A stretch of 64,000 bases of DNA from Gymnopus androsaceus JB14 (GCA_009733575.1 ML769563.1:1-64000), one strand, 5' to 3'; positions 1-12,267 are shown, numbered from the stretch's first letter. Notes: generated from the letters alone by a model not told the origin. Translations and numbers: made by a program.

Positions 1-58
1 GACGGTACGGAACGGTCACCGTATTTTACGGCCGTATACCGTAGGCTACGGATACGGT
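1..58. repeat. Degenerate ACGG/CCGT-rich repeat at the window edge
   Basis: The first ~58 bases are built from variants of TACGG and CCGTA on both strands, giving several overlapping short palindromes. It is probably the end of a dispersed repeat that begins outside the window. No class can be assigned. Confidence 0.4.
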
Positions 59-1014
59 GAAGAGCCCTATTTAACCAACGGGGTTTCACAAAGTAGCGGC
101 GGAGGCGTTACAACTTCTTCTTCCAGCATTTCATTGGTATCTGCGGAAGGAGTGAAGAGGAAAAGTTCCTTACTTCCATGGAAAGGTTTGTCTACGTCTG
201 TTCGAGAATAAAACACAACACTCATTAAAACTAGGCAAATGAACATCAATTGAACTTCAGAGGAGACAGGAGCAACCGACCTCATTTCTTTCTTGTTTGG
301 CTTCGAACGTTCGATATTCGAGCGATTCCGGGAAGCCCATCGTCTTCCCCATCGCCACTATTTGAAATCTTGTTCAAGTCGCTATCTCGCGCACTTATTC
401 TATGCTATACAATGGATTTTCATCGATTTAGTGCTCGTTCTATATTTCCAAAGTTTATCAAATGGCAAATTAAAAAAACAATGATATACTGTACCTGCTA
501 CGCCTTCTTGACAATTTAATTCGTTGAGGAAGGACAGAACAGTTGAATTGATGCAATCTGGTACTTGTTCATTGTACGTTCAATGTGATCTAACCTGGTT
601 TCGCTTGTCGACGGAGCTTCTAGAGTGCAAGGAACGCTATGTTGATCAAGAGAATACCAGGATTCAATATTCAATCTCGGTCGAGTCATCCATACGTTTA
701 TTTACGCGAACCAAGGAGATCTGGATACAATTGGGCTGTCCATCGACGCTTCCAACCTGTCCGGAGAGAGTGAGACCGTGAACGGAGAAGAGCTAGTGGG
801 TATGCTTTCTGTCCATTACAGTAGCTGAATTTCTCCAGCCGAGTCCGTACGAGTCAAAGGACATCTCGGATTGGATCGTGTGGCCATGAGCTTGATTTAT
901 GCACCGCTCAAGTACAGTATATAGGAATATCCATAATGAAGGTAAATCGGTGGAAACAAAGATTATAATGCAACATAGAGACATGGACGCGAAAGGCGGG
1001 TTTCTTGGTGGAGC
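59..1014. other. No convincing gene
   Basis: Short open frames exist on both strands but none shows a recognisable motif or consistent splice structure. It is the upstream region of the DUF6593 gene. Confidence 0.4.
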
Positions 1015-1260
1015 TTGGTGAAGTCGACAACGGGCCGTCTGAGCGCTACACGCGCCAAGATTTCCTACACTGACAGTACCAGTGCCACTGCCTCCTGTCG
1101 CCCAGTTCTATCCCATTCATCTTGTTCTATACCATTTCTGGCACTGCCTCGTACCAAAGTGGAGCCTACTGAATTCACGACGCAGCTGCGCCATACGGAT
1201 CCTGATGGACTACGTTCCAATAAATACCCTCAGAAATCCCTGTCTTCCTTCACTATCACC

Positions 1261-1980
1261 ATGTCACTGAAACTTCACCAACGTAACCATAATAACTACT
1301 TTTCGATTTTAGAAAACCACTACTGTAATGACGAAGGCAAAACCATCTATACGGTGCACACTCCTTTGATGCATCGAACTACTACTATCTCCAAAACCCT
1401 CACTGATTCCGACTCCACTGACATTGGCATCGCCAGCGGTGAAGAAGTCAAAGCGGATTCCCTGGCCGAGCACTCTGTCGATGAAACCACCGGACATCCC
1501 AATTTCGTATACATTGCTCAGATCGACTGGAGAGTGTTCGACGCAAAAATACGGTTCGGGACAGGCCATTATAGCGGAAGGGAGATGCTAGCGAAAGAGT
1601 TGCTCCGAATGGAGCAGCTGGGTCGGTAAGCTACTATATTATAATATGGCACAAACCAGCTCATTAATATGTATAATCTTCCAGCCATTATGCTTTCACT
1701 GGCCAAGACGGAAAAGAATATAGATGGCATCTACCTCTTACCTGTACCAAGGTAAAACATTCCATTCCTGTGGATTTGTTAAAGTACTGAACATTCCCTT
1801 CAGCTAACTTCCAATGATACATTGGAAACCCCCATAGCCACATTTCACCGAGGCAAACTATTCTCATTGAAAAGTCGTGCTTATTTGGAAATCTTTCCTG
1901 AAGGTCTGCATATGATGGATGAAATCCTGGTGACGTTTATATACATTGAGCAACAGCGGAAGGAAGCTAAAGAATATTGA
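1261..1980 (+). CDS. DUF6593-type basidiomycete protein, three exons
   Basis: Exons 1261-1625, 1685-1751 and 1804-1980 join in frame (609 nt, 202 residues plus stop) with GT-AG introns of 59 and 52 nt. The C-terminal half has the features I associate with DUF6593: a 'FTGQDGKEYRWHL' strand pair, a 'PIATFHRGKLF' strand, 'AYLEIFPEGLHMMDEI' and a final 'VTFIYIEQQRKE' helix. No signal peptide or membrane segment is seen; biochemical function is unknown. I chose the ATG at 1261 because the conserved part begins soon after. An in-frame ATG at 1015 would add 82 low-complexity Ser/Thr-rich residues and cannot be excluded. The gene looks intact. Confidence 0.72.
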
Positions 1981-2089
1981 AGAGTTTATTTCGTTTGCGA
2001 ATTGTTCATTCTGTCCAAGAATCTGTCGGAATTACTTAAAATCATACCTGTGGCGTAGAGAGCTAAATCACATTTGTGATTTATATCCA

Positions 2090-2730
2090 AATATCGTTTG
2101 AGGGGAAGCCCCGAAATGGAGTCCATTCTTGGCCTGTGCCCTCCTCACGACAGTTGATAATTTATCTCTGGGGATTTACTTCCAGCACGCAGATTCTTTC
2201 CTTGATCATGGATTCTCTCATATTACCCAACCTTACGCACCTGCACGTTGAGAGTTTTAGCAACAAAAAATCCTACTTAGTGAACGGAGAGTGGCCAAAA
2301 AAATCCTCCGCCCGCTTTTTCCAGCTATCATCCTACCAATTGGAAGCACTTGCACTTGACCAAGTACCGCTGCTCGACACTGATCTTCTTGCTTGCACCC
2401 CGTCCTTTCTTGAACTCAATATTGACGACAGAAATATTGAACCAGTCCCATTACTTCTTTGTTCATTGGATATCTGGGCTTTCTCGATATAATTCCACGC
2501 CTTTGTATATCGTCAATAATAGTCACCAATAAATTATTTGACGACTCGGCATTTACTGTCATGATTCATTGGCAATGGGCTGCTTCCGTACAATGTCCAG
2601 AGCAATCAGTACTTCCTTGTTTGAGGGAGATGAATCTCCACTTTCTAAAGCGAAAGGGAACCGCAAGGTCTTTGGAATATATCAAGAGTTAGAGGATCTG
2701 GAAGGCGAAGAAAAAGTTCGGGTAAGTTGG
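2090..2730 (+). pseudogene. F-box/LRR-type protein remnant
   Basis: The frame around 2190-2450 reads like the leucine-rich part of basidiomycete F-box proteins ('LILPNLTHLHVES', 'YQLEALALDQVPL', 'LLACTPSFLELNIDD'). About 150 bp on, another frame gives a typical family C-terminus ('LPCLREMNLHFLKRK', then 'LEDLEGEEKVRVSW' after a further frame change). The pieces are in order but in different frames, and no N-terminal F-box is visible. I call it a decayed gene; it is not close to the two F-box-like genes at 6.2 and 22.2 kb. Confidence 0.55.
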
Positions 2731-2975
2731 GGGAAAGGTGGGGGCCACATTTCAAACTCGACGGTCGAGCAGCGACTCTGCAGTAGTCTTTATAGTCAGC
2801 ATATGGATTGCTTTTCGGAGCTCAGGTCATGTTGGCTTTATGGGCTGCTGCTACCAATGTATATTGAACAGATTCTATTCCTATGTACGTAGAGAAGTAC
2901 CCTACTCGAGGTTTACCCTTGCTCCGCCGTCCAAGGAAATTCAAGAACCGACTGCATTTCGATTGAAAAAAGAAC

Positions 2976-3250
2976 TCATGAAGGTAATATACTCTTCGTC
3001 GTTCTTACTTTCCTAACCAGCCTTGATGATCCTCGAGTATCGTTCCTAACAAAATAACGTAGAATGACTGTGCCGTCTGTCGCTGCTTCCAGGATGACCT
3101 TCGCAACGTCGTCCGAGGCAATGGTCCATCCCGCCATCATGTTTTTGTATCCGTCTATTGTCTTTTTGACGAAACCACCCATAACTTGCGGGGGCAGAGA
3201 GTAGGTCGCTTGGGCTTTTCTCCGAACGGGTAGACCCAATCTAGTGGAGT
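2976..3250 (-). pseudogene. Short-chain dehydrogenase/reductase, C-terminal fragment
   Basis: An 80-residue minus-strand frame ends with 'SDDVAKVILEAATDGTVILRYFV' followed by 'NDTRG', the pattern at the C-terminus of many NAD(P)-dependent SDR oxidoreductases. The Rossmann glycine motif and the YxxxK catalytic pair are not found upstream on this strand, where the sequence is closed by stops. It is probably a relic of a larger gene. The substrate cannot be inferred. Confidence 0.5.
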
Positions 3251-3460
3251 TATGAGCCCAGTGAAAGAGGCTTCTTAACAGGTCGAGGACTTTCGGAATG
3301 TCAGCTTTGACCGGTCAAAGCTGTACTTTATCTCCCTACGTGATTTAGAGTATAATTTCTTGAACCGGTACATAAGACTACCAGAAAGTTTGTCAAATAC
3401 GTCGTGGTCCCTCCTCCACGTGGCTAACGCCCTTGGACGTTGCCACGATCGCAGTTCAAA

Positions 3461-5207
3461 CTATAAAGCACTGCTCCCTGCCTCTGCACGGGCAACAACT
3501 TGAATAGCTAACTCAATATCCTCCTCTGGTAACGGCGTGTGGGATAGCTGAGGACTTGATCGCCCAGTCCTAGTAGTAGTAGGGGGATCTGATCTGAACT
3601 CAATCGAGGAGATTGGGTCTTCTTCAGGTTCCTCTATTCTAGCTTCAGCACGAAGATTCAGCATAAGACGTGCAATAAGGATGCTCGATAAACTGGGAAA
3701 GATAAAAATATCCCAGCGGTAAGATGCCGTTTGGGGTCATTGAGAAAATTTGCAACGTACATATTTGTGACCAATAGGATAGAATCCTTGAGGAGAGCCT
3801 AGCAAGCCGTCGAGGAAGGGGGATTAGTTTCCACATACATCAAGCTTCAAAGCATACCGGAGCGTACTAATTTTATTCAAACATTAGTAGGAATGAGCAA
3901 GAAAGCGGGGAAAAACGAACTATCAGCATCAAAACATTGGCTAGGTTTGAAGCGAACAGGGCACTACATTACAGTATGTTTTCGAATGAGCTTGAAAATC
4001 CGTCGCCTGAAGAAATACACGTACATAAAGTACATAGTTCCTGTGTACAATTAGGACGGCACTTCAGCCGACAATAATTTCACTACTCACCATCACGAAG
4101 AAGCACCGTCATCAACCTCACTGGATGTTCGTAATTGATAGAAAGAGCTTTATAGAGAGTGAACGCGAAGACCGTAAAGTCAAAAACAATGAGACCGCCC
4201 CATGGAATTGCGAGTCCTAAGCCCGAAGTGAGTGCTAATTCACGCATTAAACCATTGAAGTAATACTCACGATCGCTTCTACAAATGATTTGGGATACAA
4301 ATCAGCTCAATAATCTGCCCAATTATGAAAGAGGTTAACTTACAACTTATTGGAAAGTTCTCCGTTACAGCCTGGAAATTGCGTATCGCTGCCAAGGTAG
4401 GTATTGACGGTGCGGATTTCAGAAAATATGGCATACTGTTAGGCGGTGTATCAGGCTTGCAGGCTTCATCTCAGGAAAATGCTACTTGCAAGCGCCAATA
4501 TGGAACACACAGAAGCCATGAAAAACAATATCCAGCGAACAGACCTCTCGTTGTTGTAGATTGCGGAGACTCGTAGCACACATATAACTGATACGAGGCT
4601 CCAGTCAGCCAAGTTTTATTCCAGATGCGTTAACGGCTCAGGACCAACGTACTGAGGATGAAGTACTGTATAGTGCCTGCGTATAGTAGGTGGAATTGAA
4701 AAAGCCCGTTACATCTGAAGAAATGATCAATGTTCTCGAGCGCATAATCATTTGCGAGGGTCAAACTTACAGCTTCAAACGCAACACGGTTTCGTCGATT
4801 AATATTCGTGAACTGCAACTTTCGTACGGACCGCACCTTGTCATTCACCGCAAACATGAAAATGCGAAGCACCTTCATGACATAACCTATCACGACCAGA
4901 TAGCGCGTTATAAGGTAGAGCAGGGAAGGCAGAGAAAGTGGATTATGAGGTGGCCAAATTAATCTGAGCTCGTCCGCTAGCGTAAGGAAGTAATCATAAT
5001 AAAGAATTGCTAATGGTGCTAAGGTCAAGAGAAAATAGTCGGTGGATGTGCCTAATAGACACTTACTGAATCCTATCAAAGGAATTACATGGCTTGCGAT
5101 TCTGTGACAAAGATTTCAACGTCGGATAGCCGTTGATAATGCAAGTAAACGTACAATTGATCACCAATGTCATTGTTAACAGAACGCTGGGTCGTTGCTG
5201 CAGACAT
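3461..5207 (-). CDS. DUF6533-type multi-pass membrane protein, many small exons
   Basis: Pieces in order on the minus strand match the DUF6533 family: 'YYDYFLTLADELRLIWPP' (near 5010-4960), 'LRVSAIYNNERSVRWILFF' (near 4575-4520), 'LAIPWGGLIVFDF' through 'TVLLRDG' (4220-4095), 'TMYFMY' after a short intron, then 'LSSILIARLMLNLR' and an acidic, Pro-rich cytoplasmic tail ending in 'RAEAGSSAL' (3690-3461). Several hydrophobic helices are expected, so the protein should sit in a membrane; function unknown. Introns of about 60 nt have normal borders (for example GTACGT at about 3765). I did not resolve every exon between 4880 and 4240. The start at 5207 (M-S-A-A-T-T) is a guess. Confidence 0.62.
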
Positions 5208-5771
5208 ATGGCCCTTCAAGTTGGGGGGTCGAAAGGAAGTCTTTGAAGCAGAACTATCGTCAGGTATATAAGGCGATCATTTGAATAAGGGACAATCTTT
5301 CAATGAAGCAGCATATTTATTACACCCAAGTCACCAGAATCATCAAGGAGTCACTGACAGAACTTGATGTGACCGTATCTATACCGAGTATTCGTTGAGT
5401 CCAGCTGAGCCCACAGCGTACTGCTTGAATCAAAACTGTGATTCCGAGGAGCACAAGATATAAGCCTGAGATGGGGGCGAACAGAATTCAACGAGGGAAA
5501 GGCTTCGTGTGTAACTATTTGTACATCCCATCTACGGAGCATCTCTGTTAATCAAATGTGAGAGATAGAAAATAGAATTAACACGTACGTTTTCCCTGTT
5601 TCACCCGCCCATTAAATTAAATAATTATTCGACGAAATGCAGTCTCTTCACAGCGGCGATCATAGGGTGGGTGCATTGGTGCACGACTGTGGCTGACGAA
5701 ATGGTGGATCCTGGTAGGAGATGAAAGTCTATGTGGGTTAAACTTAAATACCGACGAAATTTATGATAATC

Positions 5772-6134
5772 CTAGCTTGCTGTCATCCTTTTGGGTAGGT
5801 AGGGTAGGCAGGAGTTTGGTCCGGTTATCGGTACACTGAACATTGCTGAGTTGAAAACTAAGCTCTTCCCATGCCCTTCCCGGACTACGCTGCTGCTGAT
5901 AGAGTAGTAAGTTAGGGCAATAACGAGGAAATTTATGCGCTCTTGCGTCTTCGCCAATTTCAATTCTATCGTTTCAACGTAGCTTGAATAATACCGCCTG
6001 CGCAGTGCATCGTCAGTGTGAGGATTGAGAAAGTGACAGAGTAAAAATAGCACAAAACTGGACCGTGACAGAAACGCTACAATGGACGTAAGGAAGACCA
6101 AGCTAGCGCTTATTATTTGGCGCTTATCTGCCAA
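5772..6134 (-). CDS. Hypothetical protein with an N-terminal hydrophobic segment
   Basis: A 120-codon minus-strand frame begins with a long hydrophobic stretch (residues about 9-34), followed by 'RRYYSSYVETIELKLAKTQERINFLV', which could be a helix. It starts only 50 bp from the divergent F-box-like gene. I do not recognise it, and it may be a chance frame or one exon of a larger gene. Confidence 0.22.
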   Translation of the reverse strand: MADKRQIISASLVFLTSIVAFLSRSSFVLFLLCHFLNPHTDDALRRRYYSSYVETIELKLAKTQERINFLVIALTYYSISSSVVREGHGKSLVFNSAMFSVPITGPNSCLPYLPKRMTAS

Positions 6135-6184
6135 CGACGACGCGTTACCACGCGCGCCACAGCAACTCTTTGTATTCTACCACC

Positions 6185-7709
6185 ATGTCTTCGACTATCA
6201 GTGCTTTCCCGGAAGAGCTTCTGCACAATGTTGTGGAATACGTCGCATCTGATGTAGTCTTCATAGAGCGTCAAATTTCCATGCCTTCCTGGAAGTACGC
6301 GAGAGCGGCACTTATATCTTTGTCTATGGTTAATCACCAACTCCGGCGAATATGCTTTAGCTTTCTATTCGCATACATCGAGTTAAAAGGTGTGGACAAT
6401 CTAGAAAGATTTGTGAATCAGTGTCTCTCCAGTGAAACGTTTGCACTGTCGATTAGGTCAGCATGATTCTCGTAGATTATCATGCATTATATCACTGATT
6501 ATGAACCAAGGACGCTTTGTCTTGATGCTCCCAGCGATTTTGGAGAGTTCGCACGAGGGGAAATCTTTTGCCATCTTCTCGACCATTTGCCCAACCTCTC
6601 GAGAATCAATCTGAATGCAGTTTCGGTTGATAAACCCTTGCTCACTGCGATCAATCGTCACCCTCAGGTTTCCACTGTCATTTCTAGTTCAATGGCGGTC
6701 TACCCTGAAGATGATTTGGGTTCATTGGACCTGGCGAAAATCATTTTTGATAGCGCGAAGCTCTATGGCGCTCCACACTGGGCTACAGAATATTTCGCAT
6801 GTGGTATGCGGATTAGACATTTGAGTTTAGACCAGCCTTCCTTCCTAACAGAGTCACCTGGGGCTTGGAACTTTCAAGGGCTTCACGAAATCACCATAAA
6901 CCTAGACCATGCTTCTATCCCTTTGTCATGGATTCCAGACTTTACTCGAGCACATCCGCTTCTAAAGAAAATCAGCTTTTCCCATTTTCGCAAGCCCGCT
7001 AATTATAAACGCAATCCTACAGTTGAGTTTGTCCAACCGTTTCTCGAAGTGGTCCTTAGACAGCAACTTGATGATTGTCTCAACATCAAAGGTTTTGCTG
7101 TCACCCGAATCGAACCAGGCGGAGAACCAGCTGTGGGGCCTTTCGGTGAATGGTACGTTACTGGGTTACATATATTTATTCTAAAGTGGTCGGAGGGGTG
7201 CATTTTGCGTTTCGCACATTCTGCGTTCCCCCGGATTACGACTTTGACCGTTCGAACTATATTTGTCCCTTTCGTACGTCGTCGCTGTTTTTCATTCTTG
7301 CCTTTACATAGCTGACGATCCTGCTACTTAGGATGAGATTGTCGACTCACTTGTTCAGTTTACCTCGCTCAAAGTTGTGAGCTTCATCCGGCCATTCAAC
7401 CTACTCGAATTTGGAGTCCATCTGCCTAGCCCCGCTGAAACCGAAGCTGCAATGATTGAATATACATCACATCTTGCGCAACAGATGCCTACCATCGAGG
7501 CGTTCTACATCAGTGCGCTGCGTGATATGGGGAACAGCGGTTGGTCGCTCCGGGGCTGGCTTAATGTACAGACTTTGCCTGGTATTGAGGGTCCCAGCCG
7601 TCATACTGTCGGGCCACTCTGTTATGAAGTTGGCTACGATGAAACATCTTCTCAAATGGAGGAGAATCACAAATCTACACCTTACTTTGACGTGCCTTAC
7701 TATATTTAA
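6185..7709 (+). CDS. F-box-like protein (paralogue A), three exons
   Basis: Exons 6185-6456, 6511-7273 and 7332-7709 join in frame to 470 residues; introns are 54 and 58 nt with GT-AG ends. The N-terminus ('AFPEELLHNVVEYVA', then 'SLSMVNHQLRRICFSFLFAYIEL') fits an F-box-like start, which in known members recruits SKP1 of an SCF ubiquitin ligase. The rest has no clear LRR register. Its C-terminus 'YFDVPYYI' matches 'YFDLPFFV' of the paralogue at 22.2 kb, and both introns are at equivalent places, so the model is well supported. The ubiquitin-ligase role is inferred from the family only. Confidence 0.72.
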
Positions 7710-8545
7710 CAGAGGAAGATAGGAGAATCTAAGGAGGCAGGATATATGGATAATAGATAAGCTAGACATCAGTTTGTTGCAATGTAGAATTGAATTCAAT
7801 GTAGGAAACTTGGCGATTAACAAGAAAGCAAGTACCTGTATCTTTAAAGAAATGTTATGAACAAAGCCTTGGAAAATCTGTGGCCAATGGTTCGGGGACC
7901 AATTGCCGAGACTCAGCTATAGAGACAATAACCTGAAAATGAACTCACTTACTTTACTACTACCAACCATCTAGCCAAATGGTTAATAATAATGGTAGCA
8001 AGAAAGCAGTGATCAATAATCAACAAGATTCAGGCAAAAATCAGAATGCTCACAGGGAATCATGTAAGTGTTCAAAATATCCCTTCCGAGCTCCTGCTGT
8101 AGCCATTCATCAACATGGTGATAATCAAATAACAGTGCATTAATGACTCTATTAATTATTCATTCATGAATTTTCCCATTACACTTGAATGAAGAGCAAG
8201 ATTGTGTGCATCTCAATCTTGGTTCAGGATGCCTTTGGAAATCAGGCCACAATCACTGATATGGCTATGCTTATCTTGGCAGTGGTGGCTTGTAGGCAAG
8301 TGCAAAAATTTGAGGCAATTTAGATCTCTATTCAGTGCCCCAACCTCCTGATGGGGATGTTCTGGATAAGAAAAATTCAATTACTGTCACATTGCTTGAA
8401 CATTGAGTTTTCCCACCATCATGCTGTGAACCATGAAATTTGAATATGGACTTGATTTGAAATGAGCTCCCAAGTGTCCTTGTCATCTTCTTTGGATAGA
8501 GCTTTAACTATCTAATCAGAGGTAATATCATTCAGAGATAGCACT
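7710..8545. other. AT-rich intergenic region, no gene seen
   Basis: No supported reading frame or RNA gene. The sequence is AT-rich with no clear terminal repeats. Confidence 0.4.
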
Positions 8546-8998
8546 CTAAATGTCATGAATAATATACTTACTATTTGGAGTAGCTTCGATTAACTCAAAT
8601 CCATCACCTTCAAGATTACTGTTCTCAGTGTCTGTGAGAATATCAAAGGTAGGATAGCCTTGTGCTTGCACATATCCCAGGCCATGAGGATTGAAACCTT
8701 TCTGCTGGATGTATTCAGAATACTCAATAGCATTCCATTCCATCCCCTCAAAGGTGACTACATATGATGGAAGGCCCAGAAGTTTCTGGGTTTCCTTCTT
8801 CATTGGAGTAGATCCAGCTGGGTCCAGAGACCAACAGTAAGGAATGCTATGAGGAGAGAATTGTGTATCTCTCAAGACAAACCTCTTCAATCTCCTGTAA
8901 TCAGCCCTGTCCTTTGCAATAGACCACAACCACATATCTAGACACTTCAGTTTGCTTGACAGGAGCAATGAAAAGATAGTAGATGCAGTCCAGAGCAT
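8546..8998 (-). CDS. Hypothetical repeat-associated basidiomycete protein
   Basis: The minus-strand frame has the block 'PYCWSLDPAGSTPM', then 'LGLPSYVVTFEGMEWNAIEY' and 'QKGFNPHGLGYVQAQGYP'. I recall this arrangement from many-copy hypothetical proteins of Agaricomycetes, but I cannot name a function. Its start (M-L-W-T-A-S, 8998) lies at the edge of an inverted repeat whose partner is at 12719-12790, so the frame may belong to a mobile or duplicated unit. Other exons may lie at lower coordinates. Confidence 0.4.
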   Translation of the reverse strand: MLWTASTIFSLLLSSKLKCLDMWLWSIAKDRADYRRLKRFVLRDTQFSPHSIPYCWSLDPAGSTPMKKETQKLLGLPSYVVTFEGMEWNAIEYSEYIQQKGFNPHGLGYVQAQGYPTFDILTDTENSNLEGDGFELIEATPNSKYIIHDI

Positions 8999-9056
8999 GA
9001 AACAGAAGAAAACAAAGGGAAAGAAAAGTTGGTTAAACCAGGTTGAACCAGTTCAA
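8982..9056 (+). repeat. Left arm of a ~70-bp inverted repeat flanking the HMG-like locus
   Basis: This stretch (containing AGAGCATGAAACAGAAGAAA and ending in GGTTAAACCAGGTTGAAC) matches the reverse complement of 12719-12790 at roughly 85% by eye. The arms lie 3.7 kb apart and enclose the minisatellite, a MITE and the HMG-box-like pseudogene. They could be terminal repeats of a non-autonomous unit or the remains of an inverted duplication. Confidence 0.55.
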
Positions 9057-9140
9057 CCTGTCAAACATTGGGCCTGAAACGTCTCGTAGATCCTGTTTAA
9101 CTAGGTAGCATTAACCTGGTTTAACCAGTTGGTTAGCACA
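9030..9140. repeat. GGTTTAACC-type short repeats
   Basis: Variants of the palindromic unit GGTTTAACCAGGTTGAACC occur several times here, and again at 12583-12740 and 18250-18360, so it is a dispersed short motif around repeat units. Confidence 0.45.
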
Positions 9141-9224
9141 AAGCCATTCATTAGCAGAACCTGGGTGATCCCACACATCAGGAAAAATGGTCTGGGCCCA
9201 GGGCTGACTTTAGGTTAACCCACA

Positions 9225-9525
9225 ATGACTTAAAGAGAGTTAAGGGAACCTAAGGATACCTAGGTCTCCTAGGCCACCTAGGTTGCCAGACTGCTCAGTT
9301 CTTTGAGGTCACCTAGGTTGCCTAGGATTTAGGGATAAACCTTGGGAATTTGAGGCAACCTGAGTAAACCTGAGTAAGCCTGAGTAAGCCTGAGCTAACC
9401 TGAGGAACCTGAGGTAACCTGAGGTAGCCTAAGGTAGCCTGGGGTAGCCTGGAAGACCCAAGGTGACCAGGGTGACCAGGGTGACCAGGGTAGCCTAGGT
9501 TCCCTAGGTCATCATAGGTTTAACC
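9225..9525. repeat. Degenerate minisatellite (CCTGAGGTAA / CCTAGGTTG units)
   Basis: About 300 bp consist almost entirely of ~10-11 bp units that drift along the array: first CCTAGGTTG-type, then AACCTGAGTAAG, AACCTGAGGT, AGCCTGGGGT, and finally three exact copies of GGTGACCAGG. No coding frame is supported. Confidence 0.7.
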
Positions 9526-9692
9526 CCTTTTTGCTGATGCAGCAAGGTCCCCCTCTGTACAGAACTGGACAGCTCTGTGGCTTCTGTGGATTGTATTGGG
9601 GCTTCTGTACAGTGCTGTACAGCAACCCACAGCAACCCACAGCAATCCATAGCAAACCACAGTTCACCCAGGTTTTGCTGATAAGTTGGCAC
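9526..9692. mobile_element. MITE-like element, TTTTGCTGAT family
   Basis: It starts TTTTTGCTGATGCAGCAAGG and ends CAGGTTTTGCTGAT, with an interior of CTGTACAG and CAACCCACAG repeats. The ends and the GGTCCCCCTCTGTACAGAAC block match the better-defined element at 17091-17284. Boundaries here are approximate. Confidence 0.5.
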
Positions 9693-11654
9693 AAGAACTG
9701 TTTAAACTTGCCAGTTAAACCAACTCCAACCCTGCAAATTCCTCCATCTCAAGTGTGAATTTAGCTGCTTTTTGCATATGCTCTGCAAGTGCAGCCTTGT
9801 GGGAGGCCTAGAACACAACATGTTGTTGAGCCACTACATCCGCCAGTATTCCACCTTCCGGTACCGCTTTGAAACCACAGCGTGCATATGTGTTCTTTGA
9901 ATTGATGTAGAATTGTTCATACATCTTCACCTGCCGTTGAGCATGTAAGCAGCATGTCCCATTGACCAAGCAGTATGAGGGTACAATGTATTAGCAGCAG
10001 GTGCAGCTTGCAAATCCGCCATTTTCAGCCAAATTTTCTGCATGAAATGATGTCCATGTATAATATTCAGGAATGTAGCCTGGATCTGTTCAATAGTTTC
10101 ACGCCATTGTTCCATTTCTTCTTGAGCTCGGAATCACTGAATACAATCGCCCAGACGGACAGTCAAATAAGCATCAGGTAGGTACAATAAGAACATACCT
10201 TCTTCCTCTATATTCAGCAAGGTCCTTTGAGCTATTTGCACCAACAATCAGCGCTGTGGTCCAGATCCAACCATCTCCTTTCTCCTCCCTTGATTTGGTT
10301 GTGCTGTCCTCCTCCTTCTTTGACTTGATCTTGCAAGCAGCTAATCTGAATCAGCATGGGGGACAAAGTAAACAAAATGCTATTTTACCTCATTTTTTTT
10401 GTCCTTTGAACACCACCATCACCAAATCCATTTCATCAAGTTCCACCAAGAAAATGACCGACACTTTGATCAAGTTCTCCACTCCCATGAGTCCAAGGAA
10501 CTACTTCAAGTCCCAGAATGAAACTAAAATTTGCAAGCTGGCGCGGGGCATGGATGGTAATTTTCAGACAGCCTGGGCAAAATTCTGGGATGAGTTGACA
10601 GTCAATGAGAAAAAACATTGGGAAGAAGCTGCAGCAGAATATAAGGATATTGGCCAGTGCGTATATTCTTCCTGGCTGATTTCTTTCCAACTAATTGTGT
10701 CCCCCAGGACAGGAATCAAGAAGAATTGTTTGGTTTGCTTGGACTTTTACTTCAAGCACTGTTGAAGACTGGCTGCATCGGAAATGCTGAATTTTTGTTA
10801 TTGGGTGCAGCTCGATATCCTGATGGAGAGCTTGTCACTCACCAGTATGTTTCCTCCTTTTATGTAGGACTATTATCTGACATATCAACCATGGCCTCGG
10901 AGTGGGAACAAGTGGCAAATTGTTTGCAAAAACATGGATTCTGTTGAACGTAACGCCCACGCAAGGATTTTAGCGTAGGCAGTCGGGTCGATGATGGGAG
11001 TTAGGGATCAAGAAACCGTTCCATTTCTAGAAATAGGTATCAAGTATTTAACTACCGAAATAATATGAAATAAATGTATATAACTAAGTAACTAATAATG
11101 AGGTGGAGAGATGAAACTTGTAAGGTGTTTATCAAATATATGAAGGATACTGGCAAACGTCAAAGTGTAAAATTGCAGATTGGAGACCATCTTACCGATG
11201 CCTTCAACAGATTCCTCAGCTTGACACTGATTCCACTCAAGCTCAGTTCAAAGAGAAGTCTTGGACCCTTTCACTGACTGGGCTGAGACTGCTTTACGGG
11301 ACAATGTTTTCTCATGCCTCATCAAATGTGATGAACACAATTACCCTCTATTTCCCAAAATTGACATCCTACATGTCCCCAGGGACCCGATGCAACATTG
11401 GCTAGAAATGGTCTTCAATCATCTTTACTGTATATTGTTTTTAGACTGATCTTTGACATTTACTGAGGGTGCGAGACAGATAAACAATATCATGAACAGT
11501 TACCTTGTGATCAACTAACACAGTCCCCAGATGAGTTTTACAACAAGAACAAATACAACTTTCCAGAAGATCTTTGTCAACCTACTACAATGGAGAATAT
11601 CATTGACCTTGTAAAATTTATGAAGAAACTTCCAGAACCATTTTGATTCAAGAG

Positions 11655-12235
11655 ATTTGCATATGCCCCCACAGCAGCTCCTGCTCCCACAATTTCGACT
11701 TCTGCTACATCAGAGGATGCTCCTGTAACCTCTGCAGTAGCTCCTACTGCAATGGCTTCAACTTCAACTGCATTATTAGATGCTCCAGCTCCTACTCCCA
11801 TGGTTTTGATGTCCATTGCATCGGAAGATGCTCCTGTAGCCTCCGCAGTAGCTCCTACTGTGACAGTTTTGACTTCAACTGCATCAGTGGATGCTCCAGC
11901 TCCTACTCTCATGGTTTTGACTTCCACTGCATTGGAAGATAATTATGCAACCTCCGTGGGAGCTTTGACTGCTGCTGCATCGGTGGATGCTCTTGCAGCT
12001 ACTCCAATTGCATTGACTTTGACTGGGGATAACAGTACCACTCCCCCATCCGCAGCAACACCCATGCCTGCACCTACTTATACTTCTTCCACTACTCCTG
12101 AAAATGCTCCTACAACTCCTATCCCCTCTACTTTGACTCCTGTTACTTCATCTATTCCTACTCCCCCTCCTGCTTTGGAGAATGCTCCTGCAACCTCTGC
12201 GGCTGTTCTGACTCCTTCAATATCTGGGATTAACA
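11655..12235 (+). repeat. Imperfect codon-phase repeats encoding the Ala/Pro/Thr tail
   Basis: Roughly 60-75 bp units such as GCATCGGAAGATGCTCCTGT recur in the same phase. The long antisense frame over the same bases is a by-product of this composition. Confidence 0.6.
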
Positions 12236-12267
12236 AGTTGGGAAGAGGCAGAGGCAGAAGCAAGGTT

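Noticed and set aside
1309..1569. Minus-strand frame opposite the DUF6593 gene
   Set aside because: It is antisense to a well-supported spliced gene.
9225..9525. CRISPR-like array
   Set aside because: Units are continuous with no unique spacers, and the genome is eukaryotic.
11577..11942. Long frames on both strands over the Ala/Pro/Thr repeats
   Set aside because: The antisense Gly/Val/Ala-rich frame and the Cys/Ser-rich +frame (11643-11942) are shadows of the codon-phase repeat; only the frame with the basic C-terminus fits the gene.
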